This document shows positions 1 through 18,245 of a DNA stretch of 64,000 nt, piece after piece. The notes beneath the pieces were generated by a model. It did no database searches. It was not told the origin of the DNA and saw only the letters and a list, made by a program, of their open reading frames with translations. Position 1 is the first letter of the stretch. Each line of letters starts with the position of its first letter. A program made the position numbers and the translations under genes. Location: assembly GCA_963931865.1 (NCBI GenBank), contig OZ007511.1, positions 10,801,396 to 10,865,395 on the forward strand, written 5' to 3'. Origin of the DNA: Axinella damicornis. Taxonomy: Eukaryota; Porifera; Demospongiae; Axinellida; Axinellidae.

Positions 1-1644
1 GTAGCTGGGGAGGATGTTGACAAAAAGTGGTTGAACATCAAGGAAGTTTGCATCTCCTCTAGCTCTCCCCTGTCGTTTGCAGGATTTGCAGCTCTAGACT
101 GTCGCAAACTGGCTTCTAGTGGGTTAGGTAAGATCTGTGACATGATTGAATCAACCTGTTCAGTGCTGAGAGAAGCAAAAGATTCGGAGCAGAAAGAAAT
201 TATCTACCCTCACTTGTTACATGCTTTCATTAGCACTAAGCTCCACACACAAGTCGCCTGCAGTGTTGGGGAACTTTGTACCCACATTACAGCAGAAGAT
301 GATGCTCTTCTACCAACTGAACCAAGCTTACTGTCTCCATTACTGGGCAGCCTGAGTGATGGTGGACACCTGCTCTACCTACCCAACGAGGAAGACTTTG
401 ATTCAGGGTGGGTTATCATTGACAAACAAGCTCTACTCTCTGAGATCAATGGCACCATTTTTGCTCCAGACAATTTCAAGCAGCATCATGACATAGCCAC
501 CAGCACTGGAGTTGTGCCAAAGTCCAAAGTTGCTAGTGTATTCGCTGAGAACTACAGCACTGACATGATCTTGAGTGTTCTGACTCTGTTCGAGTTTTGT
601 CACAAGATAAATGACTCCTTCACCCTCTCACTGATAGCCGACAATGACCCCTCCAGGGATAGTGCTACAACCATTACCACAGGTGATGATTCCTCGGAGA
701 GCTACTACTTCTTCCCAGCTCTAGTTCGAGTGGAGCATCCCACAGACGTCTGGCAGAGCAGTGGTCTTGGTGAGTACCAGTGTGGCTGGTGTCTACAGTG
801 CTCCAAAGAAGGGCAGTACCTCACCCCACGATTTCTACAGGTGTTGCTTCTTCGCCTGGCCTTCTCCTTTGCCCTGGCCCCCGACACCTCCCAGCAGGAC
901 AGAGCCTCACCTGTGCTGAGAAGAAGGTGTGCTATTTGGAAGAATGGAATTCAGTGGTTGGATCAGGATGGTGTTGAAATGATTGTAGAAGTATCAGAAC
1001 AGAACCGTGTGGTGCTGCTACTGATGTCGTGCGCGGAAGGAGAGGAGATGGCATGCATTCGACTTCGTTCCTCACTGATCTCAAAGGTCCTGGAAGCAAG
1101 GGAAGAACTTTGTCCTGGGATTTCTACCACTGAGCTGTTGATTGATCCATCAAACTTGTCCACTTACCCTCTCCCTAGTTCAAGTCAGCTCACACTCTAC
1201 AGCGTAGCTGATCAAGTTGTCAAGGCTGTCCGAGAATGCAAGCCGTTCATTCTTGACACCACTGGCAGAAAGAAATTAAAGCTAGAGAAAGCTCTCCACT
1301 TTGAACCCTACCATGGTTTACAAGTGGAATGCATCGATCACTTGTTTGCCAAAGACCTAGCAAATCAAGAAGTTGACGATAGCTTCCTAAATGATCTAGC
1401 TTCTAATATCCACACCAAGTTGATGGAGCGAATTCCTATTCAGGAAGCATTTCGAATGTTCAGTATTCCTAACAGTCGTGAGTTCTACAGCTATTGTGAG
1501 CAGTTTCCTTCAGAGAAGGACAACCCCGCCATGAGGTGCTTTCGTCTCTTTCTCACATGGAAGAAATATGACCCAGATTCAACGTACCCGAGCCTTCGCA
1601 CCACTCTGGACAAGTACAGCATCTTCTGTGGCCGAAGCCCACTG
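1..1644 (+). CDS. COR-Death domain protein (ROCO-like), 5'-partial
   Basis: The frame is open from base 1, so the gene enters from the left and the N-terminal part, where a Roc GTPase would sit, is outside the window. Codons about 120-295 look like a COR domain: GGHLLYLPNEEDFDSGWVII, then YFFPALVRVEHP, CGWCLQC and LTPRFLQVLLLRLAFSFAL are typical COR blocks. Codons about 459-548 resemble a Death domain (LASNIHTKLMERI ... TTLDKYSIFCGRSPL). ROCO proteins with Death domains act as intracellular GTPase scaffolds in stress or innate signalling; this role is inferred from the family. The exon should end at 1644 because GTAAGG follows in phase 0 and homology stops there; the frame runs on to 1782 only as intron read-through. 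A possible terminal exon at 3274-3312 (after an acceptor CAG, phase 0, stop TAA) is weakly supported. It could instead belong to a NACHT/LRR-type COR protein. Confidence 0.72.
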
Positions 1645-4600
1645 GTAAGGTTCTTTTTAGTTATTATAACTTCTGGATTTGTACCAGTGTTGAAGACCTA
1701 TTGTGTTTGTAATCATGTAATCTGTATTCATGACCTGCAATCTCTCTGCTGGTATCTCCCTCTGCATGTCAACAACCTCTGATTACTATGACTACCATCA
1801 AACCAGAAGATTCATTGGCTACACTGTATTCACTACCATACCTGGAATGCCTTCCCATAGTGAGTGGTGGTTACCATAGTAACATGTTTAGGACTCCATA
1901 GCAAGACTGAGTGCTGTCTGTTTGAGCCATGACAAAGTAAATTTGAGACAACATGCAGATTTTAGTTTTGTTATGTGATGGAATATTTTGTTAGAGGTGT
2001 GTGTGTGAAGTATGTTGTTTGTGTCTATAGATTGTGGTCATGCAGTGCTTGCATGGACGGGTCGACACGAAATGGTGGGAGCCGGGAGAGCACCACAATC
2101 TTGTATTCAGGTGTGTCTTGGAGCAAACTTTATTCATTAAGTTGTTCCCTGGTTGCCATAGGGACACCTATTGTTGATTCCCTAACTTGTAACTATTCTT
2201 CATCTGGATTTATTCACTAGTGGCCATTGAGAGCAGCAATAGTTGAACTTGGGGCCATTGTACACACTTAGAAGCATCAGCATCCTGTAGTTGGCCTGTT
2301 GACACCCATGGTATGACAGCCTTATTTTGTTGCCTATTCCCACCCCCTGACTGTGCTGCACCACATCTCATTGGGGCGAGCGTGAGCGAGCCCCACACTA
2401 GCGTGACTTCATTGCGCTCTGCGTGTGTATGCTTGCTTGTCGTCATCTTGCAAATACCGTAAATTTTAAATCAGCGAATTTCACTTGCATGTGCACAATA
2501 ATATTCAAATTCAACGAACTCGACGAACCGTCTAGCTACCTGTAGCTGTTCGACGAACGATGGCGACAACAAAGACGGAGACCACTCGTGGACATTGGCT
2601 AGAGCATCATGAACATTCTTCCTCCTCGGCGACACTGACAAAGACGGAGACAGCGCGTGGACCTACACGTACATGTACCGCCTTGCCGGTTAGCCTAGCT
2701 ACATTGCTGCTAGGCTATAAACGCTAACCTGACTCGCTCACAGTTGCTGTGATGTGCACGAGAGGATGCAGAGAATATAGCTACAATGACATACTAAACG
2801 TACAACAACATTGCTAGCAGAAACAGAAACACTGAATGGTTCAGCCAGCAATAGCCCTCTTCGGTCACACACTTGCTTCCAACAATGCTGATCATGGCTT
2901 TGACCGTTTTCATATACTGCCCAGCCTTCTGACATGCAGTTCGTCAGGCGAGCCCCACAATGCCCTGCATTCTCCTAGTACTACAATCCCATGATCTAGA
3001 TCTGCATGTTGCATCCTGGATCGGGTGCATCCTGGATCTAGTGCGTCCTGTACACCTGACTTCAGGACTGAACGTTTAGGAAGTAGAGAGAGTTGACGTT
3101 TCTGCTCAAACCCTCTAGGTTTTGAACCTGTCACCGGCCCAGAATACAGCGGAAGTTATTCCGTAACTATTTAGCGAATCAGTCACCTGCTGTATTGAAC
3201 ACCACATGTACAGCTTCCATATTTCTTGTGTCTAGTTATGTAACATGTTTCCCATCTCATCTAACTTTTACAGCTCATTCTAAGTCCAACATCATGGCTT
3301 ATTCAATATAAACAATTTCCTGTAATCACGTACTGATTTCATACCAGGCTGTCATACTTTGAAGGACAACCTGTGGGCATGAATGTTTCCAGTTTAGAGA
3401 CCAGTGAACTTGTCACTTGGACAATGGTAGCTACTTCAGGTGGATCATACCGCAGCACTGATCAGCAAAAGCTTCGGAACAGAAAGAAGTTATCTACCCT
3501 CACTTGTTACATGCACTAAACTCAACACACAATTAAGTCATCAAATGCATATGCATGGTTAATTTTGGTCCAAATGTTGGGACCCACTTTGTGTACCAAA
3601 CAATAACTTCAGGCACTCTCCTATCCCTAAACAGGTCTTGGAAACATTTATGGGCATTACTCAAACTTTTGAGAGAACCATTGTTTCTTGTAAGTGTCAA
3701 TAATATTGTCATCATTCACAACTTGATATGATATCGATATCTTTCTGCCCTTTGCAAGTTAACCACCATGATTATGATCGCCATGACTACCATCAAACCA
3801 GAAAATTCACTGCCATGATGCCGGAACATCTTGCCTACCTTCGCACAGTGAGTGTCAGATTCACCGTTGATAGCAGAGATCATCAGGCCGCGCAAGATCA
3901 CATCTGTCCCAGCAAGACTGTCTACAAATACACAGAGCTAGCTATAGAAAAGCCTAAGCCTAATCCCTTCACAACCTCACAGGGTTTGAAAAGAACGTGT
4001 TTTTTTTTCCAACTTAATTCCTACGTCCATCAGTTCCGCTTGACTATACCTGTCTCCAGCCAGCCAAGGAATTTATTTCCATAACTGTTTATAAATTCTT
4101 ATGGGCTTTTGGGTTTTGGGGGCCCATGATGGCATTTGCCGTCATTGGTTGGTAAAGAGTTAATGTAATGAATGATCATCCTTGCTGACATTACAATGTA
4201 CAAGGGGGTGACACTCCCATATTTGCTATAGTCACAGCTGCGACCCCGTATAGGAGTAGAGTCACTACACATTCTTCTGTATATCATTGAGTCAAGGGCG
4301 AAATGTGTGCAATTAAGGTCAAACGGTCAGCGACTGAAATACAGCACAGTCAAACGGTCTAGAGATTTTTGTGAGGCGGTCAAGATTTCTTGACCCCGGC
4401 CACAGCTGTGACTATATACAGCGTCTATGGGAGTGTCACCCCTTTGCATTACATGACACTCTATACCATTTCTGCATGCCAGACTTCAGGCCTAATGAAG
4501 GCTTGGGCTTGGAACTAGATACATGACTGCACGTAAATATTATAAATCCATATTGCCAGTCTATAGCTTATACATCTGATATCTTACAAATGCATTGCCA

Positions 4601-5602
4601 CTCTGTGCACACAGTTCTGTAGGTGCCAAGGCACATACATCCCATTGATGCCGAAATTGAAACTGCACGACTTCATTCTTTCATGCCGTCATAAAGATTG
4701 CAGGTGCCAGATATTTGATTGCCAAGGATTACCCCAGTTAAAGTACTTGCCGTGCACTCTAGGGGGAGTTAGCCTCTACTCGAGGGATCGAGTTAGCATG
4801 AAGAGGAAGTAAATTGTACAATGTCATGCATGTACCACACCATAGATAATAGAGTGTATGACCATGCAGACTTTTATAGCTACAGGGGTGGAAAGGAGGG
4901 GGTGGGGGCAAACAGAGTTGCATGCATGGTACAACCATATTATCCTTGGGCAGAGCAATAATTATTTCATGAACAGCGGAGTTAGGAGTACATGTACTAC
5001 ATGTAGATTTACAACCTTGCTCAGATGAAAGTACAGTCTGGCCATTGATCTGCTTCTCGACTCCGCTCCCAAGTGCAATAATTTCCGTAATGCACGAGCG
5101 TATGCGGTGCTCTAACTGGTTTGTGTTTGTTTTGAAAATCAAAAGGAGTTAGGGGGCTGGGGACTCCATCGGGGAGGGGTGCAAATTGTACCATGCAGAG
5201 GGGTGACAAAAAAATAACTGTCAAGATTTCTTGCATGATCCTGATTGTAGCTGAGGACTATGGTATCTTCGAAGTGCTTGTACAACACCCTGCAATCTTA
5301 CCAAGTACTGGTCAACATAATCATAATTTTATAGGAAAAGAGCAGCCTGATACTGGTGACAACACCCTTTAAGACTGTGGTAGTGCATTAACTTGGGCAT
5401 CATTCAACCGGAGCCACTGCATGAACACTGGGAACAGGACTAGTTTATCAGGTCCATTCCGAGCACAGGGCTAGTCTGATGCCCAGACCAGAGACCACAC
5501 CCTCTGTGGTCTGGGTACAGTGGGTAGGAGACTAGCACAAGGCTGCTATATAGCAGATAGTACATTCAGAACCACAAAGCAACATTAGCCTGCACACTGT
5601 CC
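1645..5602. other. intron or intergenic DNA downstream of the COR-Death gene
   Basis: No convincing coding exon is visible here apart from a possible 13-codon terminal exon at 3274-3312 and the decayed duplicate at about 3460-3830. Short open frames show no recognisable domains. Base composition is AT-rich and ordinary. The 3' end of RPL27A begins at 5603 on the other strand. Confidence 0.5.
3460..3830 (+). pseudogene. decayed partial duplicate of the COR-Death gene
   Basis: Bases about 3463-3535 repeat bases about 172-252 of the gene at the window start: both carry GCAAAAG.TTCGGA.CAGAAAG, TATCTACCCTCACTTGTTAC and a CTCAACACACAA/CTCCACACACAA stretch, with small deletions that break the frame. 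Bases about 3784-3830 (GACTACCATCAAACCAGAA and following) likewise resemble 1790-1840, just beyond the last exon. Both blocks lie in the same order as in the original, so one old tandem duplication, later eroded, explains them. No intact reading frame remains. Confidence 0.6.
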
Positions 5603-10485
<4,883 letters not shown>

Positions 10486-10638
10486 TTTTGGCGTACCACA
10501 CGAGGAGGAGGAGGCGTGGCAAGCTGAGGCATGTGATCATCACGGGACCGCCATGTGGTATAAATCTAGGACGATGGTATCAGAGCTGCAGCTTCGAGAG
10601 AATCATGTACGCTGTGGACATTGTGAAATCTGGGAAGA
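10486..10638. promoter_or_regulatory. shared bidirectional promoter of RPL27A and POLR1F
   Basis: Only 153 bases separate the divergent start codons of RPL27A (-) and POLR1F (+), so both promoters and both 5' UTRs must lie here. No obvious TATA box precedes either gene. Pairing two ribosome-biogenesis genes (a ribosomal protein and an RNA polymerase I subunit) suggests coordinated expression; this is inference from layout. Confidence 0.6.
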
Positions 10639-11286
10639 ATGAGTGATTTAGTGTCCAGTCTTCCCCAGCTTGCTGAGATTCCTGAGCTGCGAATCAGTGA
10701 AACGTCGTGCTTCCGACAGCTTGAACTGCAGGAGCACATGTCCCTGCTGCCTTGCTACCTTGGTCGGCTTGCTGAGGGGATCCTGGAACAGCTGAACAGG
10801 AGAGTGTTACGCTACTCAGAAGAATATGGAGGAGTGTTGCTCTCCTACTCTAAACCTTGCGTCCTCCAGAGCTGTGGTAGGATAATGGACGAGCAGCCCC
10901 ACATTCACTTTGATGTGAGGTTTACTGCGTGTATATTCAGGCCCACTATTGGAAGTGTACTGTGTGGTACTGTGAACAAGATTGGGGCTGACTACATTGG
11001 CTGTTTAGTGTACGACTGCTTCAATGCGTCCGTTGTCAGGGAGGCGCAACAGTTGAGGGTCACAAATGGGTGGTTAGCCAGAATTGAACTTGGTTCAAAA
11101 GTCTTATTCAGAGTTACTAGAATGGACATTGCTGGTGGAATTTTATCACTGAGAGGAGAACACTTCGATATTGGCAGCATGGCGGAAGTGTCCCCAGAAT
11201 TGAGTTCAGATTCTGTTTTGACTTGTGGAAGTTCCCCCCAAAAGAAGCGAAAATCAAAGAAAAGAAAGCATGATGATGTGAAGTGA
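10639..11286 (+). CDS. POLR1F: RNA polymerase I subunit RPA43
   Basis: Single-exon frame of 215 residues. Residues about 30-80 (YLGRLAEGILEQLNRRVLRY, then GGVLLSYSKPCVL) match the N-terminal Rpb7-like domain of RPA43. Residues about 85-185 (DEQPHIHFDVRFTACIFRP, GTVNKIGADYIGCLVYDCFN, IELGSKVLFRVTRMD) match its S1/OB-like domain. RPA43 forms the Pol I stalk with its small partner and contacts the initiation factor TIF-IA (family knowledge). The tail KKRKSKKRKHDD is a basic nuclear/nucleolar signal. It is shorter than the vertebrate protein (about 340 residues), which has a longer acidic/basic tail. Start is the first ATG after a short leader. Confidence 0.9.
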   Translation: MSDLVSSLPQLAEIPELRISETSCFRQLELQEHMSLLPCYLGRLAEGILEQLNRRVLRYSEEYGGVLLSYSKPCVLQSCGRIMDEQPHIHFDVRFTACIFRPTIGSVLCGTVNKIGADYIGCLVYDCFNASVVREAQQLRVTNGWLARIELGSKVLFRVTRMDIAGGILSLRGEHFDIGSMAEVSPELSSDSVLTCGSSPQKKRKSKKRKHDDVK

Positions 11287-12341
11287 AGACACTGAAGATG
11301 AACTCACCCTGTTCTTAATTGTCTATGTTCCCACTCTGTAGTCTCTGTTCCAAACCTGCCCGAGCTGTCAGCTGTGGATGCCTCATCCGGCAAGAGGGTG
11401 GCACGGCACTCCTCTGTATGCACTGTACTTCGACCTCCTGCAATCAGTGTACATTATCGATATCCTTGACAGCTGAAACTTGGCCCTTGATGTCCAAAGT
11501 CGATGTTAACCTAGAAGTGGATATCAGACTATGAAAGATGAATTGATTTCTTGATGATTGATTGATTGACTGATTGAGTTTCTCTACATCAAGGGTTCCC
11601 ATTCATTGGAACCCCTCTCTCAAATATATGGACCCAAACTGCAGCAAGGCAGGGTCACAGCCCAAGGGGATGTCACTCCAATATGCATCGTACTAATAGT
11701 TGTGACCGTCCAAAATGAAACTGCCGGTGACCCTGTGACCAACGCAATATAATCCACAGTCAGTGACTATGTGACTTTTTGGTAGTATACGGAATAATCC
11801 GTATACGCGGTTGCAGCTCTAGGTAAGGTGGTTATTGGAGTGACCACCCCTTGTAACCTGTGACCACGGGCTCAGTTCCTCTTACCGCGCGCGGGAAAGA
11901 GCCTGGGTACGAGGCTACGGGTAGTATATCTGTACTGTGACCATATGTGATCACTGTGCGACCATGCTGCACTGGTAAACTGCCTGTCTCTGCCATGGGG
12001 GTTTGCACTGTGACCTTGGCACAAAATGATTCCAGAGCATAGTAAGCCACACCTACATCCGCCGTACACGAGCTGTCACATGTCAAGTATCCTGATTAGC
12101 CATTATTATTAGTTGTGGTAAAATAAAATTAATTAGTGCATGTAGTGGTACATAGATAATAGATTATTTATGGTGGTAGTAGCTAGCTACGCGTATACAG
12201 TCTCTTCATAGCTAGCTTTTCAGGTGGATAACAGATCTGTGTAGGGCGGAGGACTTAACCTACAGAGATCAAAGAACTGCGTGGCGAGCTATACAGCTGT
12301 GAACGTCTTACCTGTGTGAGCTGCGTGAAGGTGAAGCTATC
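11287..12341. other. intergenic DNA between POLR1F and the bHLH-PAS gene
   Basis: No exon is recognised. Around 11880-11919 there is a one-sided remnant of the F1 fold-back family (ending GCCTGGGTACGAGGCTA). The last hundred or so bases probably contain the 5' UTR and promoter of the bHLH-PAS gene; no clear TATA box is seen. Confidence 0.5.
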
Positions 12342-15300
12342 ATGGCTCATCAGCTCGGCCTAGCCAATGGGCTACCCAACGGGCTAGGCATTCCCGGTCT
12401 GGTCGGTTTCCCTGCGGGCCTGGGGGGCATGGTGCCTGCCACCAAGAAGCAAAGAATGCAGTGAGTGTGTGTGTGTGTACACGTGTGGTCAGAGGCAAAG
12501 TAGGTGTGTGTGTGTGAGTCCACATCCCCAGTCTGGAGAGAAACTACACAAGCAGACAAGATGAGCTATTAAAAGAGCGAGTTGCCTCCTTTCCGTAGTT
12601 CATGCCATACTCCCAGCTGAATGATCTAGGGCCTAGTAGAGGCCTCGCCGGTATTGTCCGAGAGGGGCGTCAGGGTATCGTTCAAGAGGGGCGTCGGAGT
12701 GTCATTGGAGAGGGGTGTCAGGGTGTCGTTCAAGAGGGGCATGAGGCCGAGGTTGTCCACGGGTATTCTTTTTCTTGTAGTTCTCCTAGCACAAATTATG
12801 TGTTGTGTTGAAGGAATGTCACTGTTTTGGGAGTTGTAACTGGTAGCAAAGTGCAGTCTTTCAAGTATGTAGCTCAAGTCAAGTATCTATCTACAGCTAA
12901 CCAGATCACATGTGCTGCATGGACGCTGCACATGGCTTGTCATGTGCCTGGTGGTTGTGTTGGCACATGGTGTGTGGGTGAGGGAGGGAAGGACGTGCAC
13001 CAGTGTGATATCATGAGTGGAGCTGTGATCACATCATGACCCTTCCCAGGATTAAGCTATCAACAAAAGCCGTATAGATGTTGCCAAAAATGTGCAGGAA
13101 GTTTACAGTACCTCTAGGTGTTCTACTGGAGTGTTTTGTTTCCGAATTTCATTGCAAGCGTACTGGAGGGGAAAAGAGTGGGATATTGACCAATTAGCGG
13201 GCTGTAGCACGTGACCATGGCAAACACTGCTTCAGGCCTGTTGGGCCCAAGCGCTACTAGGCAACACATTGTTGCTCATGTCTCTCTTGTATAGTACCTG
13301 TCATTGATATTAGTCATATGCATGTATATGGTACCAAGAGCTGATGTCATCATGCGCTCTTGACTGTACCTGCACGCCTGGCTCACACACACACTCACAC
13401 ACACACAACACACACTCATGTACTCATGCACACACACACGCACACACACACGCACACACACACATCACTCAGGGATGGTCAGGCAGTGGCAAGCAACTCG
13501 TTTGATGAGAACCTCTCGGATGACGAAGACCAGATGATGAAGGGGAAAGGTGGTGGGAAACTCACCTCAGAGGCAAAGTGAGTCTGGGGAGACCACACTG
13601 TCTCATCCATCTGTCCCTCTCTCCCTCCTGCTCCTCCTGCCCTCCTGCCCTCCTTCCTCTCCCTCCCTCCATCGTCTCTCTCCCTCCCTTCTCCCCCCTG
13701 CCTCCTCCCCCCTCTGCCTCCTTCCCTATAGTACCTCTTCTCCCCCTTACCCTCCCTCCATCATTCACAGGCGCTCCCAACATTGCGAAGTAGAGAAGCG
13801 ACGTCGCGAGAGGATGAACCGGTACATGTCTGAGCTGGCACAGATGATCCCGGCATGCAACGCAGTCCCAAGGAGGCTGGACAAATTGTCCATCCTCAAA
13901 ATGGCTGTTGACCACATGAAGAACCTCAGAGGTGGGTGGGTGGGTGTGCATGCATGTGTGCATAGCATCCATGGCATGTGTGTGCGTGTGTGCCCCTACC
14001 CCATCACTCCTAGTGTATTGGAGTGGTACAGCACAGTGCTACATGTGTACCTTTCTTTGGTGCTGTCAAAGGACTGCATAAAGAACTGTAATCTCATTCA
14101 AAATTACATTCTACTGAGATCACCTCTCCCTCCTCTCCCAATCACCTCCTCTCCACTCACCTCCTCACAGGCGACCCACACACCTCCTCTGACTACAAGC
14201 CGGGCTTCCTAACAGATGACGAACTCAAACAGCTGGTGGTTGAGGTGTGTTACCATGGAAACAACACTAGCACTTGGCCAACAGTGATACACTCCACAGT
14301 CCAAGCATACACAGCGTGCATTCGTATATATCCTGGTATTGTCTCGGACAATGTAGGCATCTTTGGTTCAGAGTTCGTAACACAACTTGTGCAGTTTAAA
14401 CACCTTTGGGGTGGTTTGCTCAACCACAAGCTCCTGACTGGTCAGAAGTATATTTACTCCTGTGGCAAAATACTTCCTGTTGTGGGGCCATTCACTTCCT
14501 GTAGAGTACATGTACCAGCCACTTCCTGTACAGTGCTGACCACTTCCTGTGGAAGTTGTGCCCCCGCCCACCAGTTTATGTCTGTTGTGCCAATGTACTT
14601 GTTGGGATGCATTTCCTGCCACGTGTACCTGCACAGAGACTGTCTGCAGAGTTGAACCATTCTCTCACCGTGCCAGGGGTTGTGAGTGCAGTGACCTGAT
14701 AGGGTCTGTGATTGCCAGCCGGTCATGAATGTTCTACCCCCCTCCTTCCCGTTCGCTCCACTCACTACTCCCTTAGCAGTGAAAGAATGGTCTAGCTCAC
14801 AAGTGCATGATGACATCATCGTTATTCTGGCTACAATAATGATGATGTCATCATGCGCTCCTCTCTAGCTCGGTAGACTAGTGCAGAGGTACAATGTAGA
14901 TAGACAGGCAGGTACAAGAGCACATGATGCCATCGTCATTCAGCCCTCAGTGACAATGATGTCATCATGCACTCTTGGCAGATACAAGTAGATAGATAGA
15001 CAGATATGTAGATAGATACATGTAACTAGATGAAGCCCCCCGTCCCCTCTCACAGGCTGCCAATGGGTTCATGATCATCATCGAGTGTTCCCAGGCGCGA
15101 GTCCTCTTTGTCTCGGATGCTATCGTGGACGTCCTCCACGAGCCGGAGGACGAGTGGATTGGGTCCTGCTTTTATGACCTGCTGCATCCAAAGGACATTC
15201 AGAAAGTGAAGGAGCAGCTGGCGTGCTTTGACGTGGAGGAAGGTGTGTGTGTGATCTCCTCTGGTCCATGTTTTCATGTTTCACTGTCCGTGTGGCTCTC

Positions 15301-18213
15301 CCCCCTATATTTCATCCTGTGTGTTTCACTGTCCTGGTGGCTCTCTCCCCACAGCACTGAAGGCCAGTGTGAAGCAGAACGTCAGCAGCTGTGAGTGGAC
15401 ATAGATATACATGTACATGTAGTATAATTATAGAGCTGCAGCAATACATTGTATATCGACATATCGATATCATATATCGCAATACTGATATATCGGCATA
15501 TTGATCATGTACTAATCAAAAAATTGCGAGGGTACACGTATTCCATGTACTTTGAAGAGTACGTGGATAATGCATCACTGGTTTGTAAACATGTATATTA
15601 ATATACAGTGTATATCAGCAAAACACAGCAGCTATAGAACATTGTCTAGTAATCCGAGATCCACCCCCAGAAGGTTTGCGGTGGACTCTGGGATGCTTGC
15701 TGTGTCTGTGGTATGCTGAGCGTTGTGTGAGTAGTGTGTTATTACACTCCCGGTACGAGAAATGTTTGAAGATTCTAACTGCACCATCCAGATTGCTGTT
15801 ACAATGTATGTTACGGATTGAAATCTGAAACTCACCTTGGAGTTACATGACCTCCTTGGGTAGCCATTGGTTGCTTCAACTGTCATGGGTAGTATGTGGC
15901 ATCACGTGGCATGTGCGTTAATTGGAAAAGCCGTAAGCCAGTTGCCTATGAGCAACCTGTTGCTTCAAGTACAGGTGGATGTGATCAGAGTCTGCTCAAG
16001 TATCCACGAGGTGAGAGTAAGACCTGAGCCATGAGCCATGAAAGATGAGTTTGCCCCACCAGTGAGGTGCATCGGCTTCAGTACCAGGAGTGTAGTACCC
16101 ACTGTATGAGAGAGGCTAGGTGTTGTGTTGGGTGGGGGAGGGGGAGGAGGAAGGGAAGAAGGGGGAAGGAGGAAGGGAGGAGGGGGGAGGAGGAGGGTGT
16201 AATGGGAGATGTCTACTTATGGTCATGGTGTGTGGTACCGGCAATGTGAGAGAGTTCTGGTATCGGATACATTCGTGCTTTGTTACTTGAATCACAACAT
16301 CTAGATGCCATGGTATGCATGTATGTACATGTTGATGCAATAGAACACAGCAGAGTTGGGTAGTGCCATCGAAAAATGTTTCTAGGTGTTTTTGAAGAAT
16401 TCAAAGTCCATTCCATTTCCCGTTCCACCGTTCAAGTCTATTGTCCAGTCCAGCAATTAGAGTCATTGTACAACAACTGTGTGATGAAGGGAGCCAGAGC
16501 GCCCTCCCAACATTGCAAATGAACGTTTTGCCAATGATTCTTTGCAAATAGTGTTTTGTCTTTGTGAGTATCACAGATGCAGATGTACTTCTAGGCTGTC
16601 TTTCACCTCCCCCCATCCACATTGCCACGCACACAGCTCCCCTAGTGATGCACAGCCAGTCGATGAACGGTCTGCGGCGGTCCTTCCTCTGTCGCGTGAA
16701 GAGAGCTGTGACTTCCCAGCACAACGGTGTCAACGGCACTCCAGATACACAGGTACAGGGCAGGTGTGCCCCTTGTGGCCTGTGTGTGTGGTCACATGAG
16801 CTATGACTTCCCAGCACACCAGTGTCAACGGTACTCCCAGTGTTTCCCCAAAAACTAACAGGAAAGGGGGTGAAAATAGTGCAAGATCAAAGGCATTCCA
16901 ATGACCACATCAAAGGATGGTAGGCCAGCAAAGGGGGGGAGGAGCACCCCTCTACCCCCCTAGCCTCGTTCCCAGGCTCTCGTTCTTGGAAGGGAGAAGA
17001 GAGCCTGGTAACATTGGGGGGGGGGGGGTTAAACCGTGGACTTCTGCCGCAAGGATTCTCGCGGAACCAATCAGATTGCAGAACGAAAACACGTGAACAT
17101 GTGACTATGTTGTAGGCGTGTTTACCTTCACTGCCGTGCTAACGCACAAATTGTAGACTCAGAAATGAGCGTCAAAGACGAAGTACCCCTCAAAGGTTGG
17201 TAAAAAGCAGATGACAGGTGTGCGAGACGGCCACTGGTCTTAGAGCGCTGTTCACTTCGGTTTGTTTGCGGGATCAGCTCGCTCATCGTCTGTCACCGCT
17301 TACGGGATCGACGGTTCGCAAGGTGAGTTGTCCGGTTTGCTTCTAAGAAGTGTCTCGGATCTCTACAAAGCCGGGGATGCCTTGAGAACGAACAATAATA
17401 TTTCGAATAGCGTGTGACTGATTTGTAACTCACGCGGTATTTACCACAAAAGTAGGAGTGTCCTTTGTTTATTACATGAACGATGACGCGCTGGAAGTCA
17501 ATGGTTTGACCCCCCCAATGTTACCAGGCTCTCTTCTCCCTTCCGAGAACGAGAGCCTGGGAACGAGGCTACTACCCCCCATTGTGGGAAACACTGTACT
17601 CCAGATGCACAGGTACAAGGAGGACCATGTCCCTTGTGTGCCTGTATGTGTGGTGTCACAATATAGGGGTAATTACACCAATCAATGGATTTGATATCGG
17701 CCAAAAATAGGGGTACTATCGTCAATGTTAATGTATAACGGTAACCAACATTTTATGAGAAACTTGGCTGAAGAATATGCACTGAAAGGTGGTATTAAAT
17801 CAGCTGTTGGTATTTGCGCATATTTGTTATCAATAGCTTATGAGCTGCCGAATTTGTTATCCATTATCGACTACAGTGCATCACTAGTCATAATGGTTCA
17901 CAGGCCACACCCCTTCTCCCCTGCCTCCCATGTAGCAGCTGGAGCTAGCGGGCCGGGACTACAACCGCTCAGAGGATGTGATCAAACTCCTCCAGTCGAC
18001 CCAACAAAGCACACCCTACCAATATGCTGTACTGCACTGCACTGGCTTTATCAGGTGTGTGTGTGTGTGTGTGTGTGTGAGTGAGTGAGTGAGTGTGTGT
18101 GTGTGCGTGCATGCGTGTGTGCATGTGTGTGATCAAGCTACTCCATTCGACCCAACCCTACGAATACGCAGTACTGCACTGCACTGGCTTATCAGGTGTG
18201 TGTGTGTGTAGGG

Positions 18214-18245
<32 letters not shown>

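Larger units (their letters stand above)
16797..17660 (+). pseudogene. duplicated tail and donor of bHLH-PAS exon 7, split by nested transposons
   Basis: Bases 16797-16837 repeat the end of exon 7 (GACTTCCCAGCACA, GTGTCAACGG.ACTCC) and bases 17597-17660 continue it (ACTCCAGATGCACAGGTACA, then the downstream intron sequence ending GTGTGGTGTCAC). Between them sits an element of 759 bases. Removing it rejoins the duplicate precisely. The copy lies in intron 7 and is not needed for the reading frame. Confidence 0.75.

Noticed and set aside
18126..18197. A mutually exclusive alternative exon 8 of the bHLH-PAS gene
   Set aside because: The copy lacks the 5' half and carries a one-base deletion, so joining to exon 9 shifts the frame.
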